A stretch of 64,000 nucleotides of DNA from the NCBI RefSeq assembly GCF_003604215.1, contig NZ_QXGS01000008.1:1-64000 (forward strand). The letters run 5' to 3'. The translations under genes were made by a program, and so were the position numbers. Positions 25,163 through 34,664 of this stretch are shown here, piece after piece (position 1 is the stretch's first letter; every line of letters begins with the position of its first letter). The notes below the pieces were generated by a model. That model was not told where the DNA came from. It saw only the letters and a list, made by a program, of their open reading frames with translations, and ran no database searches. This DNA comes from Teichococcus vastitatis (lineage in GTDB: Bacteria; Pseudomonadota; Alphaproteobacteria; Acetobacterales; Acetobacteraceae).

Positions 25163-25844
25163 ATGGCCGCCATGCTGCCCTCAGCCCAACCCGCTTCCCC
25201 CGCCCGCTCCACCGGCGCCGGCGCCTATGACATGCTGCTCGACGCGCTGACCCGCGGCGAGCTGGTCCCTGGCAGCCGCTTGCGCGAAGCCGAACTGGCG
25301 GAGCGCTTCGGCATCAGCCGGACGCCGGTGCGGGAAGCGCTGAAACGGTTGGAAACCAGGGATTGATAACGCATGAGCCGCATCACGGGGGCGTCGTGGC
25401 GCAGCTCGACTACAACGCCATGGTCGAGCTCTACCACATGCACGAGGTGCTGGAGGGGACCGCCGCCTTCTGACGGCGACCCATGCCACCGCCATCGAAT
25501 TGGAGGCGCTGCGCAACATGGTGGAGGCCGACCGGGGGCTGCTGGGCGATGGCGGCCGCCTCGCACACAGCAACCGCCTGTTTCACCGCCAGATCCATCA
25601 CGCCGCCCGCAACCGCTTCCTGGACCTGATGCTGGACAACATGCGCCTCTCGCTGGTGCTGCTCGGGCGCACCACCCTTTCATTGCCGGAACGCGGCGCC
25701 ACGGCGGTCGAGGAGCATGCAGCCATCGTGGCCGCCATCGCCGCACGCGACCCGGTTGCCGCCGAAGCCGCCGCGCGGCAGCACATCCGCAACGCCTTCC
25801 GGGCCCGTCTGGCGCTGGAAAACCGCACGCCCGATTTGCCCTGA
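25163..25844 (+). pseudogene. GntR (FadR-type) regulator gene with two single-base losses
   Basis: The frame from ATG 25163 encodes the DNA-binding domain ([20 protein letters not shown], then ALKRLET) and stops at 25366. Restoring one base there lets the sequence continue as [20 protein letters not shown], then MHEVLEGTAA. A second missing base near 25470 leads back to LEALRNMVEADRGLLGDGGR, then HSNRLFHRQIHHAARNRFLD, to the natural stop at 25844. All pieces are collinear, so a full-length FCD-domain regulator of about 230 residues was recently intact. It lies after the broken aldolase gene and was probably that operon's regulator. Confidence 0.88.
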
Positions 25845-26031
25845 CGGACCGGCCCCGGTTTGCCCGGACCCGCTGCGGCCGGAGCCGCCCGGCCGACCTG
25901 CGCAGCGCTGCCCACCTCGCGCCGGCAGGATCGGGACGGCGTCGGTGAGGCGGAACACAGGGCGCGAGTGACGAACTTATCGGCGCAGCAAGAACGCCGG
26001 CCGGGCCAGCATAAACAGGCCGTGCCGAACG

Positions 26032-26727
26032 TCAGCAATCTGACGGATGGCCGGTTGTCACCAGGGATTCAAGCCATCGACGCTTGCCGCCCTCGGCCAC
26101 ATGCGCCTCGCCCAGGGCCCGTGCCTGCATCACGTCGCCAGCGGCCACCGCCGTCAGCATCCGGGCGTGCTCCGCATTGCTGTCACGCATCTGCTCGGGG
26201 CGTGCCAGCGAGCGCTGACGGACCAGATGGCTTTCCTTCAGCAGCGAAGTGTACAGCATTCCGGCCCGGCGGTGAGCGGCCCCTTCGTGCAGCGCCTCGT
26301 GGAAGGCGAGGTTGCAGGCGTAGTACCCGGCGGCGTCGCCGAGCGCGGCGCAGGCCTCCATCTCCGCCACCCGCGCCCGCAATCCGGCCAGTAAGCCGAC
26401 CGCCAGCCGCCCTGCCGCCTGCTCCTGCGCCAGCCGCGCGAGGATGAAGCCCTGCAACAATGCGCGCATGTCATAGAGCTCGGCCATCTCCTCGGGGTCC
26501 AGCCGGCGGACGCTCATGCCCTGGCCGGCCGGCCCGGCGGTCACCAGCCCATCCCGCTCCAGCCCGCGCAACGCCTCGCGCAGCGGACCCCGCGACAGGC
26601 CGAGCTGCGCCGCCAGGGCCACCTCGTTCAACCGGGTGCCGGGGGCGAGCTCACCCGACAGGATCCGGGTTTCCAGCGCCGCACGCGCGCGTTCCGAGAG
26701 GGGGAGCGATGGGGAGGAAGCATCCAT
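26032..26727 (-). CDS. GntR (FadR-type, FCD domain) transcriptional regulator
   Basis: Regulator of 231 residues. The winged helix-turn-helix is near residues 10-75 (LNEVALAAQLGLSRGPLREA), followed by an all-helical FCD ligand domain (AELYDMRALLQGFILARLAQ, then NLAFHEALHEGAAHR with the metal-site His region). It is divergent from the 27.2-29.9 kb enoyl-CoA hydratase/Bug/SDR genes, and a perfect palindrome 32 bases before its ATG is its likely operator. By its position it probably regulates that operon and itself. It is intact, in contrast to the GntR pseudogene about 200 bases away. Confidence 0.9.
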   Translation of the reverse strand: MDASSPSLPLSERARAALETRILSGELAPGTRLNEVALAAQLGLSRGPLREALRGLERDGLVTAGPAGQGMSVRRLDPEEMAELYDMRALLQGFILARLAQEQAAGRLAVGLLAGLRARVAEMEACAALGDAAGYYACNLAFHEALHEGAAHRRAGMLYTSLLKESHLVRQRSLARPEQMRDSNAEHARMLTAVAAGDVMQARALGEAHVAEGGKRRWLESLVTTGHPSDC

Positions 26728-26758
26728 GATGACGCGGCATCACATTGCCCCATGCCGC

Positions 26759-26779
26759 CTGTCAACAGGCTGTTGACAG
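26759..26779. promoter_or_regulatory. Perfect 21-bp palindrome, probable GntR operator
   Basis: CTGTCAACAG, one G, CTGTTGACAG: perfect 10-base arms, 31 bases upstream of the gntR ATG. The core TGTCAACA...TGTTGACA is of the kind bound by FadR-type GntR dimers. Binding by the 26032-26727 protein is inferred from position. Confidence 0.75.
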
Positions 26780-26823
26780 GACCCCCAAAGGGTCGCAGCC
26801 TTTCGGGCAACAAAGGATCAGCG

Positions 26824-27237
26824 ATGCTTGACGCCCCGAGCCCGCCGGCCGCTCCGGCGATGTGGAGGCCGCAGCCTTCCAGCACCCTGTCCGGCTGCAC
26901 CATGCCCGATGTGGCACACGGTCATCTGGGGCGGATCGGCCTGCGGCAAGTAGCGGATCGGGGTGCCCGGGCGATCAAGCTCCAGAGGTCCGGGTGGCTG
27001 GAGAAGCGCGATCGGATGCCCATCGATCCGCGGCTGCGTCCTCCCGGCATCCCGGTAGACGCCGATGCCGGACCGAAGGCCCGGTGTCATGCTGCCCGGC
27101 GGGTGACGCTGTCGCACCCAGGTCCGGCGGTCATGCTCCACCGCCCCGCGCCGGGCGGGCCTTCAGCCGCGATCCTCAGCGAGTTCGGTGACATCCGGGC
27201 CGGGATCGCGGACTTCCCGTTCACCCCGGTCACCTGA
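26824..27237 (+). other. Open frame of uncertain status, possibly a CoA-transferase remnant
   Basis: The 523-base gap between the gntR start and the enoyl-CoA hydratase holds one open frame of 137 codons that ends in SAAILSEFGDIRAGIADF followed by PFTPVT. This tail resembles the C-terminus of CaiB/BaiF CoA transferases, where an IL-x-EFG pattern is common, and a CoA transferase would suit the neighbours. The body is low in recognisable motifs, has odd composition, and no ribosome binding site was found. I regard it as either a decayed gene end or chance coding in GC-rich DNA. Confidence 0.2.
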
Positions 27238-27250
27238 GGCTGCGTCGTTC

Positions 27251-28066
27251 ATGCCAGACATGCTCCCCCCGCCGGATCCGGCGATCGGCACCGACAAGAT
27301 GCTGTGCCGCAGCGCCGGCGGCGTCGGATGGATGATCTTCAACAACCCCGAGCGGCACAACGCCGTCTCGATGGAGATGTGGATCGCCGCCGAGCGGATC
27401 CTGGCCGGCTTCGCCGCCGACCCGGCGGTCCGGGTGGTGGTGGTCACCGGAGCCGGCGGCAAGGCCTTCGTTTCCGGTGCCAACATCTCGAAATTCGAGA
27501 ATGAGCGCGGATCGCAGGAGGCGGTTGAGGCCTACCAGGCGCAGACCGCCAGGGTGTATGAGGCCCTGGCGACCTTCCCGAAGCCCATCATCGCCGCCAT
27601 CCGCGGCTATTGCATCGGCGGCGGTACGGCCCTGGCCGTCTGCTGCGATATCCGGATCTGCACCGAGAGCTCGCATTTCGGCATCCCGGCGGCCAAACTC
27701 GGATTGGGGTATCCACTCCCGGGCATCCGCCGGCTGGTGCACCTTGTCGGTCCCTCCTTCGCCAAGGAGCTGTTCTTCACCGGCAAGCGCTTCACCGCCG
27801 AGGATGCCCGGGTCATGGGCTTGGTGAACCATGTGGTGCCCGACCACCGGCTGGACGCCACCATCGAGGATTACGCCGCCACCATCGCTGGAAACGCCCC
27901 ACTGACCGTGGATTCGGTAAAGGCGGTCGTCGCCGAGGCCTTGAAGCCGGATCCTGACACGGCCCTGTGCGACCGGCTGGTTCGCGGCTGCTTCGCCAGC
28001 GAGGATTATGTCGAAGGGCGCCGCGCTTTCATGGAAAAGCGGCCGCCCCGGTTTCAGGGGCGCTGA
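27251..28066 (+). CDS. Enoyl-CoA hydratase/isomerase (crotonase) family protein
   Basis: Cytoplasmic crotonase-fold protein of 271 residues from ATG 27251. Family landmarks are VVVVTGAGGKAFVSGANISK, the oxyanion-hole loop IRGYCIGGGTALAVCCDIRI, and FGIPAAKLGLGYPLPGIRRL. In classical hydratases a catalytic Glu occupies the position of the first Ala in IPAAKLG, so the acid/base chemistry here may be different (isomerase, hydrolase or decarboxylase type). It is followed by a Bug gene and an SDR, forming a probable catabolic operon controlled by the divergent GntR regulator. Confidence 0.88.
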   Translation: MPDMLPPPDPAIGTDKMLCRSAGGVGWMIFNNPERHNAVSMEMWIAAERILAGFAADPAVRVVVVTGAGGKAFVSGANISKFENERGSQEAVEAYQAQTARVYEALATFPKPIIAAIRGYCIGGGTALAVCCDIRICTESSHFGIPAAKLGLGYPLPGIRRLVHLVGPSFAKELFFTGKRFTAEDARVMGLVNHVVPDHRLDATIEDYAATIAGNAPLTVDSVKAVVAEALKPDPDTALCDRLVRGCFASEDYVEGRRAFMEKRPPRFQGR

Positions 28067-28147
28067 CCGCCCCGCCCGCATCACCGGCGCCTGCCAGAGA
28101 CCCGCATCAGACGGGCCAGGCTGCGTGCCGCAGGAGGAGGACGTCCA

Positions 28148-29128
28148 ATGATCAACCGTCGCACCTTGCTGGGCGCCGGGCTGGGGGGCTGCACGCTGGC
28201 CCTTTCGGCACCGCGGCCGCGTGCCCAGGAAAGCTGGCCCAGCAAGCCGATCCGCATCGTGGTGGGCTTCGCCGCCGGCGGTGCCACCGATATCAGCACG
28301 CGGGTGATGCAGCCCAAGCTGACCGCGATCCTCGGGCAGCCGGTGGTGATCGAGAACCGGCCGGGCGCCGGCGGCAACCTGGCCACCGAGACCGTGGTGC
28401 ATGCGCCCGCCGACGGCAGCACCTTCCTGATGGGGACCATCGCCGCCCTGGCGATCAATCCCAGCCTCTACGCCAGCATGCCCTTCGACCCGCAGGCCGA
28501 TCTGGTGCCGGTCGCGATGGCGGGCAACGTGCTGAATGTGCTGGTGGTGCCAGCGGACCGCCCGTGGCGCAGCGTACCCGAGCTGATCGCCGCCGCCCGG
28601 GAGCGGCCGGAAACCATCACCTATGGCTCTTCCGGGGTCGGCGGCGCCGGCCATCTGGCGGGCGCGCTGCTCGACCAGATGGCCGGCGTGAAGACAGTGC
28701 ATGTGCCTTATCGCGGTGGCGGGCCGATGATGAACGATCTGATCGGCGGCAAGGTGGATTACGCCTTCTCCACCGCGCCGACGGCGTTGCCCCAGGTGCA
28801 TTCCGGCCGGCTGCGCATGCTGGCGGTGCCGACCGCGCAGCGGCTGCGCGCGCTGCCCGACACCCCCACCGTCGCGGAAACCCTGCCGGGCTACGAGGTG
28901 CAGAACTGGTACGCGCTGGTGGGGCCGAAAGGCCTTTCTCCGGCCATCGTCGCCCGCATGAATGCCGCCATGCGCGAGACCCTGTCCGACCCGGGGGTCG
29001 CCGCCACCTTGGAAGGCCACGGCGTGGAGCCTTCGCCCAGCTCGCCCGAGGAGCTCGCGCGGTTCATCCGCGTGGAAACCGCGAAATGGGCCCCAATCGT
29101 TCGCGCCACGGGCGCCAAGGTGGAGTGA
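28148..29128 (+). CDS. Orphan Bug-family binding protein (TctC-like)
   Basis: Periplasmic protein of 326 residues. The signal begins INRRTLLGAGLGGCTLALSA, which has a twin-arginine-like core. Mature-part motifs are IRIVVGFAAGGATDISTRVM, VVIENRPGAGGNLATETVV, TYGSSGVGGAGHLAGALLD and HVPYRGGGPMMNDLIGGKVD. The ATG at 28148 is preceded by GGAGGAGGACGTCC. It lies between a crotonase and an SDR gene and has no TctAB partners nearby. It presumably captures the acid degraded by those enzymes. Confidence 0.9.
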   Translation: MINRRTLLGAGLGGCTLALSAPRPRAQESWPSKPIRIVVGFAAGGATDISTRVMQPKLTAILGQPVVIENRPGAGGNLATETVVHAPADGSTFLMGTIAALAINPSLYASMPFDPQADLVPVAMAGNVLNVLVVPADRPWRSVPELIAAARERPETITYGSSGVGGAGHLAGALLDQMAGVKTVHVPYRGGGPMMNDLIGGKVDYAFSTAPTALPQVHSGRLRMLAVPTAQRLRALPDTPTVAETLPGYEVQNWYALVGPKGLSPAIVARMNAAMRETLSDPGVAATLEGHGVEPSPSSPEELARFIRVETAKWAPIVRATGAKVE

Positions 29129-29133
29129 GCCGG

Positions 29134-29916
29134 ATGGATCTCGGGATGCGGGGCCGCAGCGCCCTGGTGATAGGCGGCAGCTCCGGCATCGGACTGGCGA
29201 CGGCCTCGATCCTGGTGCGGGAGGGCGCCGCGGTGACCATCGCCGGGCGCGATGCCGCCCGGCTGGAGGCGGCGGCGGAGCAGGTGCGCGCCGAGGCGGG
29301 CAGCGCTCCGGCCACCATGGTGTGCGACCAGTCCGATCCGGCGGCGCTGGCGGCGCTGGCGGAAGGCCTCGGCGAGGCGCCGCTGCACGCCCTGATCTGC
29401 GCCGCCGGCGGCAGCCGCCGCAGCGCCTTCGAGGCGCTGCCGGACGACGCCTGGCTGGAGAATTACGAGTTCAACATCCTCGGCACCGCGCGGGCCATCC
29501 GCACGCTGCTCCCGGCCCTGCGGCGGGCGGGGAATGCACGGGTGGTGCTGCTCGGCGCCGTGTCGGCGCGGCAGCCGACCGCCCATCAGGTGGTGTCGAA
29601 CGTGCACAAGGCCGGTGTGCTGGCTCTGGGGAAAACCCTGGCGCTGGAGCTGGCACCCGAGGGCATCGCGGTGAACAGCGTGTCGCCGGGCCGGGCCCTG
29701 ACGCCGTTGTGGCAGTCCCGCGCCGCCCAGATGGCGCGTGACGAAGGTGTCGACGAGGCGACGGTTCTTTCCCGCGTCGCGGCGGATATTCCGATGGGCC
29801 GGCTCGGCACCGCGGCGGAGGTGGCGGCCATGGTGGCGTTCCTGGCGACACCGGCCGCCGCTTATGTCACCGGACAGGCCATCGCCGTCGATGGTGGCCT
29901 TCAACGCGCGGTCTGA
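29134..29916 (+). CDS. SDR-family protein lacking the catalytic tyrosine
   Basis: Rossmann-fold short-chain dehydrogenase/reductase homologue of 260 residues. The cofactor motif is VIGGSSGIGLA at the N-terminus, ICAAGG is the NNAG-like motif, and NSVSPG follows the active site. The catalytic segment reads VVSNVHKAGVLALGKTLALE: the lysine of YxxxK is present, but Ser stands where Tyr is expected. The C-terminus ends VTGQAIAVDGGLQRAV, as in typical family members. It starts 5 bases after the Bug stop. It may use altered chemistry or act without classic redox activity. Confidence 0.85.
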   Translation: MDLGMRGRSALVIGGSSGIGLATASILVREGAAVTIAGRDAARLEAAAEQVRAEAGSAPATMVCDQSDPAALAALAEGLGEAPLHALICAAGGSRRSAFEALPDDAWLENYEFNILGTARAIRTLLPALRRAGNARVVLLGAVSARQPTAHQVVSNVHKAGVLALGKTLALELAPEGIAVNSVSPGRALTPLWQSRAAQMARDEGVDEATVLSRVAADIPMGRLGTAAEVAAMVAFLATPAAAYVTGQAIAVDGGLQRAV

Positions 29917-30169
29917 GGCGGCTGTCCGGCCCGTTGGGTAGGCGCTGCGCGCGGGTGCCATGGCGGAGGGCGATGAGCCGGCACGGCTCCGGAGAAGCCG
30001 GTTCGCGTCGCTGGTGTTGCCGGGGCCCGGGAGACGCAGCCATCCCGTGACTGCGGTTTCCGCGGGGCGTCGCGGGATGCGCCGCCTGCCTGCCATCCGG
30101 AGCGGGTGGTGAACCGCGTGCCGCCCGGCTTGGTGCCGCGGCCTTCGTTGCGGCACTGCCAGCGTGATC

Positions 30170-31108
30170 CTAATCCTGCGGTGCGGACAGCCCGGCGACC
30201 ACCGCGGCCACCTGCGCCAGTTCGCGCCGCAGGATCGGCACGGCATGGTCCACGAACCCGCGCACCGGCGACCAGCGCCGCGGATGGGGCCGGAAGATCA
30301 TGTTGACGGGGATCGCCTCCGGCTCGAAAGCGGTGAGCACGCGTCGCAACCGGCCCGCCGCCAAGGGCTCGGCCACCTGATACGACAGGACGCGCACCAG
30401 GCCCTTGCCCCGCAACGCCGCATCGAGCCCGGCCCCGGCGCTCGTGATGGATAGCTGCGTCCGCACCGGAACCGACCGCGTCCGCCCGCTGCTGGCCTTG
30501 TGCCGGAACGTCCAGAGTTCCCGGTTCCCATCCGGGTTCAACCCGATGCAGAGATGATCGGACAGGTCCGCAGGCTCCCGCGGCTGGGCCCGTCGGGCGA
30601 GGTAGGAGGGCGAGGCGCAGACGACCTGCCGCACCTCGCCGAGCTTCACCGCGACCAAGCGGCTGTCCTGGAGATGCGCGAGCCGGATCGCGACGTCGAC
30701 GCCTTCGCCCACCATGTCGACCATGCGGTTCAGGAGCAAGGCCCGCGCCTGTACCCCCGGATGCAACTCCAGGAACGATTCCAGCACCGGCGCGACCTTC
30801 AGGCGCCCGAACATTTCCGGCGCGGTCAGCACCAGCGTACCATCCACGACGTTCGGCGCTGGCCCGGGGCGGGCCTCGGCCAGCCGGGCCAGCACCTCGC
30901 GCCAGATGACGGCGTAATGCTCGCCCGCCTGGGTCAGGCGCAGGCCGCGCGTGGAGCGCAGCAGCAGCGTTTCCCCCGCACGCTCCTCCAGGAGGGCGAT
31001 GGCGCGCGTGGCGGCTGCCGGGGAGCGGCCGAGCCGCCGCGCGGCGCCGGCGAGCGAGCCTTCGTCAATGGCGGCGACGGCGATTTCCATCGCATCCAGC
31101 CGGTCCAT
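30170..31108 (-). CDS. LysR-family transcriptional regulator
   Basis: Regulator of 312 residues from ATG 31108. The helix-turn-helix is at about residues 15-45 (GSLAGAARRLGRSPAAATRA). The LysR substrate domain contains LVLTAPEMFGRLKVAPVLES and GVDVAIRLAHLQDSRLVAVK, as in regulators of the AaeR/CrgA-like subgroup. It is divergent from an alpha/beta hydrolase gene 181 bases away and probably controls it. The 253 bases beyond its stop (29917-30169) show no gene. Confidence 0.88.
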   Translation of the reverse strand: MDRLDAMEIAVAAIDEGSLAGAARRLGRSPAAATRAIALLEERAGETLLLRSTRGLRLTQAGEHYAVIWREVLARLAEARPGPAPNVVDGTLVLTAPEMFGRLKVAPVLESFLELHPGVQARALLLNRMVDMVGEGVDVAIRLAHLQDSRLVAVKLGEVRQVVCASPSYLARRAQPREPADLSDHLCIGLNPDGNRELWTFRHKASSGRTRSVPVRTQLSITSAGAGLDAALRGKGLVRVLSYQVAEPLAAGRLRRVLTAFEPEAIPVNMIFRPHPRRWSPVRGFVDHAVPILRRELAQVAAVVAGLSAPQD

Positions 31109-31289
31109 GGTTTCAGTTCCTGCAATCGAGCATGTCATCCAACGCGTATTCGGACGGCCTCTGCAAGCAGCTACGGTCTCCACCGCTGCGAGGAACGCCC
31201 TGAACCCGGCGAGGCCTACGGCCACGGCCGCGGCCTTAGTGCCCGCTGCGCCCGCTTCCACCCGCAGGATGTCTTGAACGGAGACGACG

Positions 31290-32141
31290 ATGCCCGACGT
31301 CCAGTACCGCACCCACCGGCTTGGCCCCGTGGAGGTCTTCTATCGCGAGGCCGGGCCGGCCGAAGCGCCGGTTATCCTGCTGCTGCATGGCTTCCCGACG
31401 AGCAGCCACATGTTCCGCGACTTGATCCCGCTGCTCGCCGACCGCTACCGGGTGATCGCGCCGGACCTGCCCGGCTTCGGTCTGACCAGGGCGCCGGCCC
31501 GTGGCAGCTTCGACTACAGCTTCGATACGCTGGCCGATGTTCTCGGCCAGTTCGTCGAGGGCATGGGGCTGAAGCGCTACGCGCTCTACATCTTCGATTA
31601 TGGCGCCCCGACCGGGCTGCGCCTCGCCATGGCGCACCCCGAGCGGGTGACCGCGATCATCTCGCAGAATGGCAACGCCTATCTCGAAGGGCTCAGCCAG
31701 GAATGGGAGGCCTGGCAGGCTTATTGGCGCGACCCGACGGAGGCCAATCGCGCACGCTGCCGTGCCGCGTTGACCAATGACTTCATCCGCGCCCAATACG
31801 AGCAGGGCGCGCCGGCCGGACGCGTCGCTCCTGACGGCTACACGCTCGACCAGTTCTTCATGCACCGCCCCGAAGCGGCGGACATCCAGCTCGACCTCAT
31901 CCTGAGCTACCGGACGAATGTCGCGCTTTATCCGGCCTTTCAGGGCTATTTCCGGCAGCACCAGCCGCCGCTGCTGGCCATCTGGGGCCGGAACGACCCG
32001 TATTTCCTGCCGGCGGGAGCCGAGGCCTACCGGCGCGACCTGCCGAAGGCGGAGGTGCAACTGCTCGACACCGGCCACTTCGCCTTGGAAACACACCACC
32101 GGGAGATTGCCGGCGCCATCCGCCGCTTCCTGGCGGCCTGA
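31290..32141 (+). CDS. Alpha/beta hydrolase, haloalkane-dehalogenase-like (Asp nucleophile)
   Basis: Cytoplasmic hydrolase of 283 residues. The oxyanion motif is LLHGFPTSS (residues 32-40). The nucleophile elbow is YIFDYGAPTG, with Asp103 where esterases have Ser. The predicted acid is Asp236 (WGRNDPYF) and the base is His263 (DTGHFALE). An Asp nucleophile is characteristic of haloalkane and fluoroacetate dehalogenases and epoxide hydrolases. The halide-binding residues cannot be assigned confidently, so the substrate remains open. The ATG has GGAG about 8 bases upstream. It is divergent from a LysR gene that likely regulates it. Confidence 0.85.
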   Translation: MPDVQYRTHRLGPVEVFYREAGPAEAPVILLLHGFPTSSHMFRDLIPLLADRYRVIAPDLPGFGLTRAPARGSFDYSFDTLADVLGQFVEGMGLKRYALYIFDYGAPTGLRLAMAHPERVTAIISQNGNAYLEGLSQEWEAWQAYWRDPTEANRARCRAALTNDFIRAQYEQGAPAGRVAPDGYTLDQFFMHRPEAADIQLDLILSYRTNVALYPAFQGYFRQHQPPLLAIWGRNDPYFLPAGAEAYRRDLPKAEVQLLDTGHFALETHHREIAGAIRRFLAA

Positions 32142-32316
32142 TGAACAACCGCCTGCTGAAGAGCGGGGCGAGGCGACCGGCGGGGACAGGGAAATCCGAA
32201 AAGGAGCCAGTTGCGCGGCCGCAAACGGCTCTCCCGGACCGGGCCGGGAAGCCTGGGGCCCTGGAGGAAAGTGGCCCCCCGTTCGCCGGGGACCGGGCAT
32301 CCGTCCGGGATCACCG

Positions 32317-32342
32317 CCTGCTGCGCCATTCCGCGCAGCAGG
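32317..32342. terminator. Hairpin between convergent hydrolase and chemoreceptor genes
   Basis: CCTGCTGCGC, a six-base loop, and GCGCAGCAGG form a perfect 10-bp stem in the 231-base gap between the plus-strand hydrolase and the minus-strand chemoreceptor. No T-run follows on either strand, so it may stabilise mRNA ends or act with other factors rather than as a classic intrinsic terminator. Confidence 0.45.
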
Positions 32343-32372
32343 AAGCTGATCACAACGGACCCGAGGTTCTGG

Positions 32373-34376
32373 TCAGGCGGCCTTGACGCCGGCCAGGAAG
32401 GTCTTCACCTCGGCACCGAGGCGCTCGGATTGCCGTGAGAGTTCGCCCGCTGCCTGCAGCACGTCGCCCGCCGCCTGACCGGTCTCGCCCGCGGCGGTGC
32501 TGACGGCACCGATGTTGCGCGTCACGTCCTGGGTTCCGCTGGCCGCCTGCTGCACGTTGCGGGCGATCTCCTGCGTCGCCGCCCCCTGCTCCTCAACCGC
32601 TGCCGCGATGGCCGCGGCGATCTGGTTCACCTCGCTGATGGTGCCGGCAATGCCCTCGATCGCCAGTACCGCTTCATGCGTCGCCGCCTGGATCTGGCCG
32701 ATCTGGCTGCTGATCTCCTCCGTCGCCTTGGCGGTCTGCGAGGCCAGCGTCTTGACCTCCGAGGCCACCACGGCGAAGCCCTTGCCGGCTTCTCCCGCCC
32801 GTGCCGCCTCGATCGTGGCGTTCAGCGCCAGAAGGTTGGTCTGACTGGCGATGCCGTTGATCATGTGCACCACTTCTCCGATGCGCTGGGCACCTTCGGC
32901 CAGGGCCCGCACCGTCTGGTCGGTGCGATGCGCATCGGCCGCGGCCCGGCTCGCAACCTGGGTCGACTGCGCCACCTGCCGCGTGATCTCGCCGATGGAT
33001 GCGGTGAGTTCCTCGGCCGCGGCGGCCACGGTTTGCACATTGGCCGAGGCCGTCAGCGCCGCGCTGGACACCGCCTGCGCCTGCTTCGTCGCCACCCCCG
33101 CGCTGCCGGACATCGACTGCGCCGTGGCGTGCAGCTCGGTCGAGGCCGCCGAGAGCATGCCCACCAGCTCGCCCACGCTGCCTTCGAAGCTGCGCATCAG
33201 GCCGTCGAGGCGCTGCGCCCGGGCCGTCTTCGCCTCCTGCTCGCGGGTTTGCTCCGCCGCCAGCTGATCCGCCCTGATCATGTTGTCCTTGAAGACCTGC
33301 ACGGCCCGCGCCATGCCGCCCACCTCATCGCCGCGCTCAAGCGCGGGAACCGGCACCGCCGTGTTGCCCCCTGCCAGGGTCTGCATCGTGCCGGTCATGG
33401 CGAGAACGGGGCGGGTGATGGAGCGGCCGATTATCCAGGCCACGGCCGTGCCCAGCAGGATCGCCGCGGCCGAGAGCATCAGCAGGAACCACTGGGCGCC
33501 TTCGTTGGCGGCGGTCAGCTCGGCGCCGAGCGCATTCTGGCTGCTGGTGTTCGAGGTACGTGCGGCACCGAGCAGTTCATGCAGGCGGGCGCCATGGGCG
33601 TTGAGCTGGGAGGTGACCGCCGTGAGCATCGCCTCGGTCAGCTTCACCTTCTCCTCGAAGGCGGCCCGGTAGCTGGTCAGCAGGGCCTCCGCCTGCGCGG
33701 CGTTCTGCCGGAGGGCAGCCGTGCCCAGCTGCGCCGTCAACTCCCGCAGTTGGGTGGCCGTTTCGGCCAGTTCGGCGCGCACCCGGTCGGCCGAGGCGGC
33801 ATCCTGCAGAATCTCGTAGCGCTGTGCGTAGAGCCGCCCGAGCAGGAGGTGGCGCAGGCTCTCGCCACTGGCTGCCGAAGCGTTGCTGTCGCCGCGCGAG
33901 GCGGCAGCGATCCCGGCCAGCAGGCGCTCGATCTCGGGGCCGGCGGCATCCAGCGTCTCCCGCGTCACCTTGTCGCGGGACGCTTCCAGCTTCGCCACCG
34001 CCGCGAAGGCCTGGCCATAGGCTTCCAAGGCCTCGCGCCCTTCGGCGATCAGCCGCTGGCGCTCCGGGTCGCGGACATTGGGCGCCAGTTCAAGGAGGCT
34101 CTTGTGCGCTTCTGCCAGCTCCGCCTCTACCCGGGCCCGGCGCTCCTCGGTTCCGGAGAGCAGGAAGTCCTTCACGGCGATCCGGGTTTCCAGCATGCCG
34201 ATCTGGAGGCCGGAGAAGCCGTTGCTGTTGCGGGCGAGGACGCGGTAGCGCCCGAGCCCGTCGCTGGAGTTGCCCAGCTGCATGTAGCCGAACGTGGCCA
34301 CTGTCGCCGTCACCAGCACCAGGGCGCCGAACCCGAGGCCGATCCGATGGCCGATCTTGAGGTTGGTCAGGCTCAT
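32373..34376 (-). CDS. Methyl-accepting chemotaxis protein
   Basis: Chemoreceptor of 667 residues from ATG 34376. The N-terminal membrane helix is [20 protein letters not shown] large helical periplasmic sensor of about 270 residues follows, then a second helix ([20 protein letters not shown]) and a HAMP domain ([20 protein letters not shown]). The signalling hairpin has the conserved tip [20 protein letters not shown] followed by [16 protein letters not shown]. No C-terminal pentapeptide for CheR/CheB docking is seen (it ends FLAGVKAA). It is monocistronic. The ligand is unknown. Confidence 0.93.
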   Translation of the reverse strand: MSLTNLKIGHRIGLGFGALVLVTATVATFGYMQLGNSSDGLGRYRVLARNSNGFSGLQIGMLETRIAVKDFLLSGTEERRARVEAELAEAHKSLLELAPNVRDPERQRLIAEGREALEAYGQAFAAVAKLEASRDKVTRETLDAAGPEIERLLAGIAAASRGDSNASAASGESLRHLLLGRLYAQRYEILQDAASADRVRAELAETATQLRELTAQLGTAALRQNAAQAEALLTSYRAAFEEKVKLTEAMLTAVTSQLNAHGARLHELLGAARTSNTSSQNALGAELTAANEGAQWFLLMLSAAAILLGTAVAWIIGRSITRPVLAMTGTMQTLAGGNTAVPVPALERGDEVGGMARAVQVFKDNMIRADQLAAEQTREQEAKTARAQRLDGLMRSFEGSVGELVGMLSAASTELHATAQSMSGSAGVATKQAQAVSSAALTASANVQTVAAAAEELTASIGEITRQVAQSTQVASRAAADAHRTDQTVRALAEGAQRIGEVVHMINGIASQTNLLALNATIEAARAGEAGKGFAVVASEVKTLASQTAKATEEISSQIGQIQAATHEAVLAIEGIAGTISEVNQIAAAIAAAVEEQGAATQEIARNVQQAASGTQDVTRNIGAVSTAAGETGQAAGDVLQAAGELSRQSERLGAEVKTFLAGVKAA

Positions 34377-34664
34377 AACCGTGCTCCACGAACATTCTGG
34401 CGTCATGCCGACGAATGACCGGAACACCGTAAAACGGAGTCATTACGCGATCGTGAAGATGCTTAACGCTGATGGCGTATCCTGGCCTCCACCCGTGAAA
34501 AGCGGCAGGAGCGGAGGCGAGCATCCATCGCAGTCCGGAAGGTTTCCTCATCGGGCGCCGCCTGCCCGAAGGCGGATCCCGCCGTGGTTCACGCGGTTCT
34601 TCGCCGAAAAGGAACCCCGGGATCCGGCCAGCGATCCGCTGGCCGGAAGATCCGGAACGATCGC

